Source of the DNA: Chersky-840 sp963764205
GTDB taxonomy: Bacteria; Actinomycetota; Acidimicrobiia; Acidimicrobiales; UBA8190
NCBI GenBank assembly: GCA_963764205.1
Contig: CAVXRN010000002.1
Coordinates: 496,001-560,000, forward strand
DNA length: 64,000 bases
Direction of reading: 5' to 3'
A model generated the notes under the pieces. That model saw only the letters and a program-made list of their open reading frames with translations. It made no database searches and had not been told where the DNA came from. Positions 17,222-26,165 of the stretch are shown here, piece by piece. The position numbers and the translations under genes were made by a program. Position 1 is the stretch's first letter. Each line of letters begins with the position of its first letter.

Positions 17222-18154
17222 TCAGTCGGCCACGGCCCAGCGGGTCGGATCGTCCTCGTCGTGCTCGCGGGGATCGGGGCCGAGGGCCCAGGCCCGGCGC
17301 CAGGGCGACGCCGCGGGCCCCCGGGGCGATGGTGTGGTTCGCGCGCCGGCGCGCCGGCGCGCCGACCACCAGTCCGAGCGCGATTCGTCGGCCAGGACGG
17401 CGAGGGCGGTGTCGATCCTCGCCTCGAGCGTGCGGGCGTTCTCGCCCTCGGCCGCCACGATGGGAGAGCCGAAGGTGATGCGGGTGGGGCTCCGGCGCAG
17501 GCGCGTGGCCCCCCGGGGCCAGACCCGGTAGGTGCCGTCGATGTGGACGGGCACCACGGGTCTGCCGGTGCGGGCGGCGAGGTAGCCCGGCCCGCCCCGC
17601 ATGGGCTGGAACCACCCGTCGGGCGAGCGGCCGCCTTCGGGGTAGATGATGAGGTTCCAGCCTTGACGCAATAGCGCCGCGGTGTCCTCGACGGACTTCC
17701 GGTTCACCTTGTGCCGCTCGATGGGGATCGCCGCGAGGAATAGCGACCACGCGTGGGCCTTCCAGCGGCGGTCGAAGAAGTGGTCGGCCGCCGCGGCCAC
17801 CACCGTCTTGTGCCGGACACGGGTCGGCAACACCGACAACAGCAGCCCGGTGTCGACGTGACTGGCGTGGTTGGCCACGTAGATGGCGGGTGCGTCGACG
17901 AGTTCGAGGATCTCGTCCCCGCGGACCTCTGGTGACGCCACGATGTGCGCCAACGGACGGGTGACGTTGTCGAGCATGATCGAGCGCGCCAGGCGGGCGG
18001 GATAGCGGCGCGTCCACTCGGTGTCGTAGTCGGCGCCCAAGTGTCGACTCGGGGCGCTGCGCTCGATGGTCACCGGCCATGTCGGCGCGCTCCAGGGGAA
18101 GCCTTCGGGGCCCAGCCGGCGGGCCCCGCGCCCGAGGCGGTCCAGCGCGCTCAT
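17222..18154 (-). CDS. 1-acylglycerol-3-phosphate acyltransferase (PlsC family)
   Basis: A 310-residue acyltransferase with NHASHVD (HxxxxD catalytic motif), a glycerol-phosphate region LAAIPIERHKVNRKSVEDTA, YPEGGRSPDGWFQPMRGGPGYLA (motif III) and PVVPVHIDGTYRVWP (motif IV). The C-terminal 60 residues are Arg/Ala/Pro-rich and include a GCGCGCC-rich low-complexity patch. It is the last gene of a four-gene minus-strand operon; its ATG at 18154 overlaps the stop of the LarA-like gene as ATGA. It probably acylates the product made by the upstream acyl reductase, dehydrogenase and isomerase-like enzymes. Confidence 0.85.
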   Translation of the reverse strand: MSALDRLGRGARRLGPEGFPWSAPTWPVTIERSAPSRHLGADYDTEWTRRYPARLARSIMLDNVTRPLAHIVASPEVRGDEILELVDAPAIYVANHASHVDTGLLLSVLPTRVRHKTVVAAAADHFFDRRWKAHAWSLFLAAIPIERHKVNRKSVEDTAALLRQGWNLIIYPEGGRSPDGWFQPMRGGPGYLAARTGRPVVPVHIDGTYRVWPRGATRLRRSPTRITFGSPIVAAEGENARTLEARIDTALAVLADESRSDWWSARRRAGARTTPSPRGPAASPWRRAWALGPDPREHDEDDPTRWAVAD

Positions 18155-19738
18155 CGGACGTCGGCCATGAGCAGCGGGGGCGAGTGCAGATGGGTGATCG
18201 ACGGGTCGCGGCCCACGACGTCACTGGCCATCTCGAACGCGTCGGCCATCGAGCTCGCCGGCTTGAAGCCCAGTCGGCGTACCGCGGCGCGGTCGCCGCC
18301 GACGATGATCACCGCCCCCACGTGGTCGAGGGCGTGCGCGCACCAGTACCACATGTAGAACGGGTGGACGCCGTGATAGGCGTTGCCGGTCCGGTAGAGA
18401 TGGACGTACCACGGGTCGGTGGCGTACGACTCCTCGTACTTGCCGATCTCGGCCGGGTCGGTGGTCTCGGCCAGCACCTGTTCGAAGAAGTCGATGTAGC
18501 TCGGATGGTGGCCGGGATGGAACGCCCACGGCGTGGGATGGCTCATGATGACCACCCCACCGGGCCGCACGATCGGCTTCCCCCGGTACATGTTGAAGAA
18601 GTACCCGAGCCCGAGGCACGCGACCAGGATCGGGTTCATGATCGAGTTGACGTTGTAGGGACAGATGTAGGGCAGGCCCATGGTGACGATGTCGCTCTGG
18701 CCGTCCACCTCGAGCAGCTGCTGGGCGTACACGTTCTCCGTGGTGCGGGCGTGCACGGCCTCGACCTCGCCCGCCTGGACCGCGGTCATCTTGTGCGGCG
18801 ACCGGATGGAGTGGAAGATCGATCGGGCCATGCGGGTGGGGGTCGCCTCGAGTGCCCGGGACGTGGCCAGGAAGCCGGCTCTGTCGCGCGCCGACCACTC
18901 CCATTCACGACGTTGGAGGAACCGGAACTGCTCGGGGAACGTGTCGGTGTTGAGGTTGGTCTCGATCTGAAAGACCTTCACCCCCGACGCCGCGATGAGC
19001 CGGCCCATGCGCCAATTCGACGAATGCAGCTCCGAGCGGTGCTGGTCCATGAACGATCGGCTCTGGGTCATCGTCTGCGCATTGTGGTGGTGACGCAGGC
19101 TCTTGTAGCTCGCCAGCCCCGTCGCCACCGACTTGTGGCCGCCGTCCATGGCGACCAGGTTGATGTTGACGTAGACCAGCAGGTCCGACTCCGCCGCACG
19201 CTTGTTGATCTCCACGTCCTCGCCCTGGTCCGTGAGGCCGAGGTGCACGAGCTGGTCGGGGTCCTCGGCGTCGTGTTGCCACAACAGCCCATGTGGTGCG
19301 AAGGCGTCGAAGACGCGCGCACCCAAGGCATGGCGCAGCTCGGCGTCGGTCATACGGCGGTGCAGCGCCAACGCCGCGATGAGCACGACGTCGTCGACCC
19401 CGGCCTCGGCCGCGAGCTCCAGGACCTGCTCGATCACGAGTTGGCGGATGTCGGGGCCGCGGATGGGGGGGAGTGGCAGCGAGACGTCGTCGAACGCGAT
19501 GGTGAGCTGCATGCCGGCATGCAGCTGCGCCCGGAGCGGCGCGGCGTCGCCCAACGGCTCGTCCAGGGCGCGCCGGATGGCGCCCACGGGGTCGGCCAAC
19601 GCGTCGACGGGCTCGGGCGCGGTACAGGACGCGGGTCCCGACCGGGAGCTTCTCCAGCCGGTACCCCTCGCCGTGCCAGAACAAGGTCGACGGGGTGGAG
19701 TCGTCGACCTCGAGGACGAAGCCGGGCCTGGGGCTCAT
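18151..19738 (-). CDS. LarA-like (DUF2088) isomerase-family protein, frameshifted
   Basis: A protein of about 529 codons related to the nickel-dependent lactate racemase LarA. The N-terminus is MSPRPGFVLEVDDSTPS and GYRLEKLPVGTRVLY; the next frame continues PVDALADPVGAIRRALDEPLG. The switch lies at 19614-19622 and is cured by removing one base. Further motifs are MQLTIAFDDVSLPLPP, LIAALALHRRMTDAEL (the HR of the racemase family), NINLVAMDGGHKSVATGLASY (Lys of the cofactor region) and QIETNLNTDTFPEQF. Many LarA homologues are 2-hydroxyacid racemases or epimerases with other substrates. It is coupled on both sides by ATGA overlaps. I infer a long-chain or lipid-linked hydroxyacid substrate, without direct evidence. 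Confidence 0.65.
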
Positions 19739-20955
19739 GAATCGGGTCCTTTCGTGGTGGGGCCGGGGCTCCGGTGTCGATCCCGGGCATGCAGGTCGAA
19801 GACGACCTTGACCGCGCCGCGGCGCCCGGCCGCGCCGGCGTGCGCCAACGCTTCTTCGAATCGATCGAGCGGGTAGCGGGCCGACACCAGTCGGCCCAGA
19901 CGCTCGGCGGCGACGACCTCCATGGCGATGTCGAAGGTGCGGCGCAGCACGCCGCCGACCTCCTCGATCCCATAGGCGTAAGCGCCGACCACCGCCACCT
20001 CTCGGTGCCACAGCGATGCCAGGTCGACCGTGAGCCGCCCGGGCATGCCGACGAGCACCACGGTCCCGCGCGGACGCACCATGCTCAGCGCCTGGGCCAA
20101 CGACTCGTCGCTCCCGACACAGTCGATGACCACGTCGGCGCCGCTGCTCAGCGTCCCCGACGCCTCGAGTGAGCGCGACCGGCTCCGCACCGCGCGGACG
20201 AGTTGCGGGGGCTCCACCACCACGTCCGCCCCCAACTCCGCCGCGAGGCGGCGTTGGTGCGCGTACTTCGCACCGACGAGGACCGACCCGGGTCGAGCCA
20301 CGTGGCGCAGCGCCGCCACGGTGCACAGGCCCAGGGTTCCCGCCCCGAGCACGGCGACGGTGGCACTGGCGTCGACGCCGGCGACCACCGCTGCGTGCAC
20401 CGCGCACGCAGTGGGCTCGACCATCACGGCGTCCTCGTCGGTGAGGGTGTCGGGCACGGGATGCAGCTGGGCCTCGTGGGCCACGAGGCCACCGGTGGAC
20501 CACCCTCCGCCGGTGTCGCTGCAGAAGCCGATCTGCAGGCCCGGCGACAGGTGCCCGAAGGCCACCCGTTCACACCCGCCGGTGCGGCCCTCGGCGCAGG
20601 CGGCACAGGGCGGCACGATGCTGCGGGCCACACAGCCGAGCACGGGCTCGATCACGACACGGGTGTCGCTGTCGTCGAGCGTGCCCAGGACCTCGTGTCC
20701 CGGGACGAAGGGAAAGCTCACGATGTCCTCGAAGTAGCGCGAGCTCCGCCCGTCGACGGTGGACAGGTCCGACCCGCAGATGCCGGCAAGCACGGGGTGG
20801 ACGCGGTGCCAGCGGGGGCCCGGCAGCTCGGGTGGCTCGACGTCGGTGAGGTGGAGCGGCCCGATGCTGGCGCCACGCCCCGACCCTCCGACCACCGACG
20901 CGAGGCGCGAGGCGGCGAAGCGAGCCACGTTGCGCTCGAAGACGAGCCCCTTCAT
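19735..20955 (-). CDS. Zinc-type medium-chain alcohol dehydrogenase
   Basis: A 406-residue MDR alcohol dehydrogenase. Seen are the catalytic-zinc region AGICGSDLSTVDG, the zinc ligand PGHEVLG, a Cys-containing loop (CARSIVPPCAACAEGRTGGC) that may hold the structural zinc, AVMVEPTACAVHA, the nucleotide-binding VAVLGAGTLGLCTVAAL, and DVVIDCVGSDES. The ATG at 20955 overlaps the FAR-HAD stop, and its own stop overlaps the LarA-like start. Family logic suggests it interconverts an aldehyde and an alcohol. Placed next to an acyl-CoA reductase, it would complete the route from fatty acyl-CoA to alcohol. Confidence 0.85.
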   Translation of the reverse strand: MKGLVFERNVARFAASRLASVVGGSGRGASIGPLHLTDVEPPELPGPRWHRVHPVLAGICGSDLSTVDGRSSRYFEDIVSFPFVPGHEVLGTLDDSDTRVVIEPVLGCVARSIVPPCAACAEGRTGGCERVAFGHLSPGLQIGFCSDTGGGWSTGGLVAHEAQLHPVPDTLTDEDAVMVEPTACAVHAAVVAGVDASATVAVLGAGTLGLCTVAALRHVARPGSVLVGAKYAHQRRLAAELGADVVVEPPQLVRAVRSRSRSLEASGTLSSGADVVIDCVGSDESLAQALSMVRPRGTVVLVGMPGRLTVDLASLWHREVAVVGAYAYGIEEVGGVLRRTFDIAMEVVAAERLGRLVSARYPLDRFEEALAHAGAAGRRGAVKVVFDLHARDRHRSPGPTTKGPDS

Positions 20956-23480
20956 CGATTGACCCGACGTTCGGGCCGGGAGCTCGAGCTCGACGGGGCG
21001 CCGCCCGCCCCTCGTTCGAGCATGCCGTCGAGGCGCGCCCACCACCGCGACACACTGTGGTCGACGGGCCCGAAGGGCAGCGGAGGGCGGGCCCCGCCAC
21101 CGGCTTTGTCCCACTGCTCGACGTGCCAGCCACGGCGCCGGGCGATGGTGGCCAGGCGGGCCTCGGGGTTCACCGCCACGGGGAACCCGACACACTCGAG
21201 CAACGGAAGGTCCGATGCCGAGTCGGCGTAGGCCACCGATTCGCCCAGGTCGAGGCCGTGGTCCGCCGCGTACTCGGCCAGCACCAGGGCGCGCGCCTCG
21301 CCCGTGGGGGGGAGGTGCTCGAGGCGACCGGTGAGCCGGCCCTCGGCGTCCTGGCCCAGCTGGGCGCAGACCACTTCGTCGAAGAGCGGTCGCAGGGGCT
21401 CGACCACGAAGTCGAGCGCTCCGGTAATGAGCACGGTCCGGTGCCCGAGCGCCCGGTGGGCGCGCACGCGGGCGAAGCCGGCCGGGAACGACTTCGCCAA
21501 CAAGAGCTGGTGGAACATCTCGAGTGCGTCGTCTCGCAGGAGCTGGGCCGGAGCGCCCTCGTAGCGGCGGTAGAAGCTGCGCAGGAAGTCACCCCGGTCG
21601 CGCCGATCGAGGGCCAGGAGCGAGGGTGCCTCGCGCAGGATGCGCGCCGTGAAGCTCACCCGCTCACCTACAGGCAGGTGCCGGCTCGCCAGCCAGGCGT
21701 ACGACTCGACCACGTTCGAGGCGACGAGCGTGTTCTCGAGGTCGAAGGCCGCCAAGTGGCGTTCGGGCGACAAGATCGCGGCACGGGATCGGTCCGATCG
21801 GCTGGCCATGGTCGAACGTCGGGGCGAGGACCGCACCCGGGCGTGTTCGACCACCGACGGCAGGTGGACGTCGTGCACGTAGCTGGGCCAGGAGATCACG
21901 CCCGGGTCGAAACAGAACAGCGCTCGGTCCTCGGGGGACAGCCGGTTCCACAACGACAGGAGCCGGTCGACCCGGAAGTGCGCCTCGGTCTCGGCGTAGG
22001 CGCCGTACAGCTCGGTGTAGCCCAGTGCCCGCTCGGCCTGTGACCGCCGTTCCTCGACCCGGGCGGCCAGATCGGCACGCTCGCCCCGTACCGGCAACGC
22101 ACCGAGGACCCGCTCGGCCGTCGTGAGCGCCTTGGCGGCCCGTTGCAACTGGCGCTGTACCCGGCCCCGCCCCGGGAACGACCACTCGGGGACCATGATG
22201 GGCTGGCCGTCGGCGTCGTACAGGGGGTGATCGGTGAACCACGACTGGACGAGGTCGACGAGCTGCCCGTAGCGCAGGGGGTTCTGCACGCTCGACGCAA
22301 CGTGGTACACGCTGGGTCCGGCGGGGTCGGGTCCGATCGCGGCGACGGCGATGATGGCGGCCACCACCATGTCGACGGGGATGACGTCGACGACGCCTTC
22401 GGGGACGCCGGGGAATTCCCGCAGCAGTCCACGCCCGTACGACACGATGATGGGCTCGGCCATGCGGAAGCCCCGGATCCAGCCCGGATGGGGCTCGGCC
22501 AACGCCGACTCGATGATCGACGGTCGCACGATGGTGATGGACAGGTCGCGATGCCGGCCGACGAGCGTGCGCTCGCCCAGCGCCTTGGTGAAGGCGTACG
22601 CGTCGGGCCAGCCGAGGGCCTGCGCCCGTGCCCGGCCCCGCTCGACAAGCTGGGACCGGACCCATTCGTCCCGCAGTTTCTCTGCCCGTTCCGCCAGGAG
22701 GTGGGTGCCGGCCGCACCCAGCTCGGCCCGCGCCGCCTTGGTGAACTGGGTGAGGCGCTCCGGTGCGCGCGAGGAGGCTTCGAGGTCGTCTCGCAGCCGT
22801 CGGGCCGCGACGATCTCGGCGTCGATGTTCACTTCCGTCGTCACGGTGGTGTGGGTACGCGCCCGCGCCCCGGACGCGAGCGCCTCGGTGGCGAGGGTCT
22901 CGGTGGCATCACCCTGGTGGGTGCCGGCCACGTAGGCGGTGGAGACCGTGACGAGATGGGTGGGGAGCGCGTCGGGGAACCGCTCGCGGCGCTGCGCCGC
23001 CACCGACGCGATGGCGGCGGCCACGCGTGACGGGCCCAGCAGGTTGACCTCGACCGCGGTGTCGAGCGGGGCGTCGAAGGCGACGGTGGCGGCGGAGTGC
23101 ACCACGACGTCACACGAGGCGAGCACGGCCCTTCCGTCGTCATCGAGGTCGAGGCCGTCGCGCCCGACGTCCCCGGCCACGGCACTGAGCCGGTTCGCCA
23201 CGACGTCGTCGAAGCGGTCGCCGAGCTCGCCCCGCAGCCGGTTGAAACAGTCGTTGCGGACCACCTCGCGCGCCACGCGGGCGGCGGCGTTGGACCGCCG
23301 CGTGGGGCGGACCACCACCGCGACCTGGCAGTCGGGGACGGCTCGCAGCAGGCGCTCCACCAGTGCCGTGCCGAGGAACCCGGTGGCCCCGGTCACCAGG
23401 ATGCGTTTGCCCGCGAGGGCGCCCGCGACGCTGAAGGGGTCGGATTCTCGAGCTGTCGTGGGGGTCGTCACCTCGGCCAC
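20952..23480 (-). CDS. Fatty acyl-CoA reductase (extended SDR) fused to HAD-IB hydrolase
   Basis: An 842-residue fusion. Residues about 20-520 form a male-sterility/FAR-type reductase: KRILVTGATGFLGTALVERLL (NADPH loop), VVHSAATVAFDAPLD, THLVTVSTAYVAG, WPDAYAFTKALGERT (YxxxK) and VRPSIIESALAEPHPGWI, all as in long-chain acyl-CoA reductases. Residues about 565-800 are HAD-IB: AAFDLENTLVASN, LITGALDFVVEPL and YADSASDLPLLE. HAD motif I is DLENT, with Glu in place of the usual second Asp. GTG start at 23480. It heads a four-gene operon and faces a TetR gene across a palindrome. Likely product: fatty aldehyde or alcohol for a wax or ether-type lipid. Confidence 0.8.
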   Translation of the reverse strand: MAEVTTPTTARESDPFSVAGALAGKRILVTGATGFLGTALVERLLRAVPDCQVAVVVRPTRRSNAAARVAREVVRNDCFNRLRGELGDRFDDVVANRLSAVAGDVGRDGLDLDDDGRAVLASCDVVVHSAATVAFDAPLDTAVEVNLLGPSRVAAAIASVAAQRRERFPDALPTHLVTVSTAYVAGTHQGDATETLATEALASGARARTHTTVTTEVNIDAEIVAARRLRDDLEASSRAPERLTQFTKAARAELGAAGTHLLAERAEKLRDEWVRSQLVERGRARAQALGWPDAYAFTKALGERTLVGRHRDLSITIVRPSIIESALAEPHPGWIRGFRMAEPIIVSYGRGLLREFPGVPEGVVDVIPVDMVVAAIIAVAAIGPDPAGPSVYHVASSVQNPLRYGQLVDLVQSWFTDHPLYDADGQPIMVPEWSFPGRGRVQRQLQRAAKALTTAERVLGALPVRGERADLAARVEERRSQAERALGYTELYGAYAETEAHFRVDRLLSLWNRLSPEDRALFCFDPGVISWPSYVHDVHLPSVVEHARVRSSPRRSTMASRSDRSRAAILSPERHLAAFDLENTLVASNVVESYAWLASRHLPVGERVSFTARILREAPSLLALDRRDRGDFLRSFYRRYEGAPAQLLRDDALEMFHQLLLAKSFPAGFARVRAHRALGHRTVLITGALDFVVEPLRPLFDEVVCAQLGQDAEGRLTGRLEHLPPTGEARALVLAEYAADHGLDLGESVAYADSASDLPLLECVGFPVAVNPEARLATIARRRGWHVEQWDKAGGGARPPLPFGPVDHSVSRWWARLDGMLERGAGGAPSSSSSRPERRVNR

Positions 23481-23489
23481 GATCTCTGT

Positions 23490-23503
23490 CTACCATATGG
23501 TAG
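23490..23503. promoter_or_regulatory. Perfect 14-bp palindrome, candidate TetR operator
   Basis: CTACCATATGGTAG is a perfect inverted repeat in the 50-base gap between the divergent FAR-HAD operon and its TetR gene. Size, symmetry and position fit an operator that would repress both directions. It touches the alternative GTG 23504, which supports placing the TetR start further downstream. Confidence 0.7.
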
Positions 23504-23530
23504 GTGGACGGGGGGAGAGGGCCGAGCACG

Positions 23531-24205
23531 GTGTCGCGGCGTCCTGGGGGCGCCACCGCCGACCGGATCCTCGACGCGGCGTTGTCCTCCTTCGGCTCGC
23601 GCGGCTACGAGGCTACGTCACTCGATGCCCTGGCCGAGGGCCTCGGCATGCGCAAGCAATCGATCCTCTACTGGTTCCCCTCCAAAGAAGCGCTGCTCGA
23701 AGCGCTCATCGACCGCTCGGCCACCGAGTTGGCGACCACCCTCGAGGAGTCCCTGGCCGGGGCGGGAACGGGGTGGTGGCGCGTGGAGGCCGTGGTGCGG
23801 TCGGTATTCCGACTGGCCTCGCAGCGCCCCGAGCTCTTGGGCCTGCTGCGCGAGGTCGGTCGCCTCGGCCCGCCCTCTGCCACCCGGCTCATGCTCGTGC
23901 TCGAGCCGCTCGTCAAGCGAGCGTCGAGCTTCCTCCAAGAGGAGATGGACAGCGGCCGCATGCGACGCCACGAACCTCGGTTGTTGCTCTTGGCCATCTA
24001 CTCCACGGTCGTGGGTATGGTCACCGAGGTCGAGGTGCTACGGGCCCTGGGGGAGGAGCCGACGCCGCGCTCGCTGGTGCGACGTCGCCAGGAGATCCTG
24101 CGGCTGCTGCGCTCCGCGCTTCTCGTCGACGGCGACGGGCCGAGCGCTCCTACTCAGGAGGACGGAGCAGGCGGGCGCGGTCGAGTCGGTCGCGGGGGCG
24201 TGTAG
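23531..24205 (+). CDS. TetR-family transcriptional regulator
   Basis: A 224-residue TetR regulator. The helix-turn-helix domain reads RILDAALSSFGSRGYEATSLDALAEGLGMRKQSILYWFPSKEAL, ending in the typical Y-W-F-P-S-K-E. The C-terminal ligand domain is helical, and the last 30 residues are Gly/Arg-rich. GTG 23531 has the purine tract GGGGGAGAGGG about ten bases upstream; GTG 23504 would abut the palindrome and adds nine residues. Divergent placement implies control of the FAR-HAD/ADH/LarA-like/PlsC operon, probably in response to an acyl-CoA or fatty acid. Its 3' end overlaps the convergent membrane protein gene by 52 bases. Confidence 0.9.
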   Translation: MSRRPGGATADRILDAALSSFGSRGYEATSLDALAEGLGMRKQSILYWFPSKEALLEALIDRSATELATTLEESLAGAGTGWWRVEAVVRSVFRLASQRPELLGLLREVGRLGPPSATRLMLVLEPLVKRASSFLQEEMDSGRMRRHEPRLLLLAIYSTVVGMVTEVEVLRALGEEPTPRSLVRRRQEILRLLRSALLVDGDGPSAPTQEDGAGGRGRVGRGGV

Positions 24206-25122
24206 CGCTTCGAGGGACGAGGCCCGGTCGGTGTCGGCTCCTTGCGACCACGGCGGGGGGACTGGGCACGTTGGCGAGCGGCTGTGGCGCCGGCCCGGCC
24301 CGCGGCTCGGACGTCGGCCGGGACGCGCCCTCCTCCGGCGCTGCGTCCGCCCGCCGTGGCGCGGGAGGTCCCTCTCCGCGCCGTGAGCACCTTCTGGTAC
24401 TTGAAGACGCGCCAGATCAGGTAGCCCCCGAGGCCCCAGAAGGGCAGCGCGAAGAGCGGTGAGCCCATGGAGGTGCCCAGGAAGAGCAAGGAGAAACCGA
24501 CGAACGAGCGGCGGCGCGTGAAGGCGGCGGCCAGGACGACGCCCGAGAGCAAGATGCGTGCCGCGCCCTCGATGAGGATGATCGACACCGCCTGGTGCTT
24601 CAGCGTCCCGGTGCTGTGCACCGCGGGGTTTTGGATCAAGGTGATCACGGTGAGGAGTGTTCCGACGGCGACACCGATCGGCGCCGAGGTGATTGCCAGG
24701 AACCGTTCTCGATCGTCGAGCCTCTTGATCCGGTGGGCGATCTCCTCGTTCGTCATGTCCTCGAGGTCGTCACCGGGACGCTTGCGTGCGGTGGCGGGAG
24801 TGGGCTTGAGCAGGGAGTCGCGGAGTCGGCCCCCGAGTCCGCTGCTCGCCGCGACGTCGGTCGAGGTCGTGTCGGGGTCCTCGGCGTCGAGCGGCGCGTC
24901 GCTCTCGTCGTCGATGCCGGCTGCTTCCGACCCGGCTTCGGCTTCGGGGTCGGAGCGAGCGGCACGGGCCGATGTCGAGGTCCGGGCCGGCGCGGGGGGC
25001 GCGGGCGCGCGTTGGAGGTTTGGCAGGGCCGTGAGGAGGCGCTGCCCGATCGTCAGCTTGGGCGGGGCGCCACCGAGGGCGCCGGGGTCGTCGTCGGTCA
25101 CCGGTCCTCGCTCAAAGTGCAC
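24154..25122 (-). CDS. Hypothetical membrane protein with disordered acidic head and Arg-rich tail
   Basis: A 322-residue protein of unknown function. The first 125 residues are Ala/Pro/Asp-rich and low complexity. Then comes a helical cytoplasmic piece (DLEDMTNEEIAHRIKRLDDRER), followed by three or four membrane segments (ITSAPIGVAVGTLLTVITLI, AVSIILIEGAARILLSGVVL, a GFSLLFLG segment and FALPFWGLGGYLIW). The last 90 residues are Arg/Pro/Ala-rich and probably cytoplasmic. It resembles actinobacterial proteins without assigned roles. The convergent overlap with the TetR gene is within the poorly conserved ends of both. Confidence 0.65.
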   Translation of the reverse strand: MHFERGPVTDDDPGALGGAPPKLTIGQRLLTALPNLQRAPAPPAPARTSTSARAARSDPEAEAGSEAAGIDDESDAPLDAEDPDTTSTDVAASSGLGGRLRDSLLKPTPATARKRPGDDLEDMTNEEIAHRIKRLDDRERFLAITSAPIGVAVGTLLTVITLIQNPAVHSTGTLKHQAVSIILIEGAARILLSGVVLAAAFTRRRSFVGFSLLFLGTSMGSPLFALPFWGLGGYLIWRVFKYQKVLTARRGTSRATAGGRSAGGGRVPADVRAAGRAGATAARQRAQSPRRGRKEPTPTGPRPSKRYTPPRPTRPRPPAPSS

Positions 25123-25179
25123 TCCAGGCTATCGAAGGTCACGGCCTGGGCCGCCTCACCTGGTCGTGTCCGAACCTGT

Positions 25180-26070
25180 TCACGACTCGGGGTCGGGTCC
25201 GTCGCGCAGCAGGACGAGCCGGGCGCCGAGGTTGTCGGACGGCTCGATGACCTGCGCCGGGCCCTCGGTCGCGAGGAGTCCGGGGAGCTCGGTCAGAGCC
25301 TCGCGGGGGGACGCGTCCTCGGGCCCATGGCCGGGAAGGGCGAACACCAGGTGGTGCAGGCGGCCGGTCAGGGCCCCCAGCCACCGCACGAGCGGCGTAT
25401 CGTGGCGGGTCTCGCCCGCGTCGCCCGAGCCGGGGGCGACGAGACGAAGTGCGAGAGGTCCCGGCCATCGCAGCTCGACGTACTCCCACGATCGGTCCGG
25501 TGCCACCCCAGCCCCGGTGCGCTGTCCGCCCAACAAGCCCTCGAACAGGGCCAAGCCGGTGTCGAGATTCTCGACGGCGTGGGTGACCCGTAGCAGCGAC
25601 GCCGGCGGGTCCCGGCGCTCGGTCGGGAAGCCCTCGGGGGGTGGCGATTCCCAGTCGTACGAGGCCTGGGCCATCTGCACCACGATGCCGGTGGCCTGAC
25701 GGGGGTGGAGGAATGCCTCTTTCCAATCAGCGTTGGTGAGGTCGACGCCCACCGGGGAGAACCCTGCGGCGCGGGCCTCCTCGAGGGCGGAGCCGAGGTC
25801 GGACACCTTGAAGGTCAGGTGATGGGGGCCCGGACCGTGGCGGTCCAGGAAGCGCCGGAGGAACGGGTTGTCCTCGGGCTGCCAGGGTTGGAGGATCTCG
25901 ACGCGGCCCGCATTGGCGAAGCGGAGCTGGGCGGGCCCGAAGCCGACGTTGAGACCCCCCGAGCTCCACTGCCCCCCGAGCTCCACGGCGTAGCGGGGCC
26001 AGGCGTCGGACCAGCGCTCCATGGCGACGGCCACGTGGTCGAGGCTGGCTCCGGCGATCGAAGGCGACAC
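25180..26070 (-). CDS. VOC (glyoxalase-fold) protein with two modules
   Basis: A 296-residue protein from GTG 26070 (VSPSIAGASLDHVAVAM). Two vicinal-oxygen-chelate half-domains are visible. The first has LDHVAVAMERW and GPHHLTFKVSDL, the second RVTHAVENLDTGLALFEGLLGG and LHHLVFAL. The repeated His residues fit metal binding. Methylmalonyl-CoA epimerases and extradiol dioxygenase-like proteins share this fold; nothing here picks a substrate. It is divergent from the amidase with about 95 bases between. The 5' extension upstream of 26070 is Arg/Pro-rich and was rejected as coding. Confidence 0.75.
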   Translation of the reverse strand: MSPSIAGASLDHVAVAMERWSDAWPRYAVELGGQWSSGGLNVGFGPAQLRFANAGRVEILQPWQPEDNPFLRRFLDRHGPGPHHLTFKVSDLGSALEEARAAGFSPVGVDLTNADWKEAFLHPRQATGIVVQMAQASYDWESPPPEGFPTERRDPPASLLRVTHAVENLDTGLALFEGLLGGQRTGAGVAPDRSWEYVELRWPGPLALRLVAPGSGDAGETRHDTPLVRWLGALTGRLHHLVFALPGHGPEDASPREALTELPGLLATEGPAQVIEPSDNLGARLVLLRDGPDPES

Positions 26071-26165
26071 CGGGCCAGGTTGCCGTGCGCCGTGTGGGCG
26101 TGTCCATCTGTCCTCGCGTCGGCGGGGCCGGGGCGGCGCCCGGCGCGGCGTGCTACGCCGTGGGC

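Noticed and set aside
17340..17366. GCGCGCCG repeats as a special site
   Set aside because: They are low-complexity Ala/Arg codons in the C-terminal tail of the acyltransferase.
18905..20503. Long minus-strand frame covering the end of the alcohol dehydrogenase and the start of the LarA-like gene
   Set aside because: Only its short piece at 19620-19738 is meaningful, as the N-terminus of the frameshifted LarA-like gene; the rest is out of frame.
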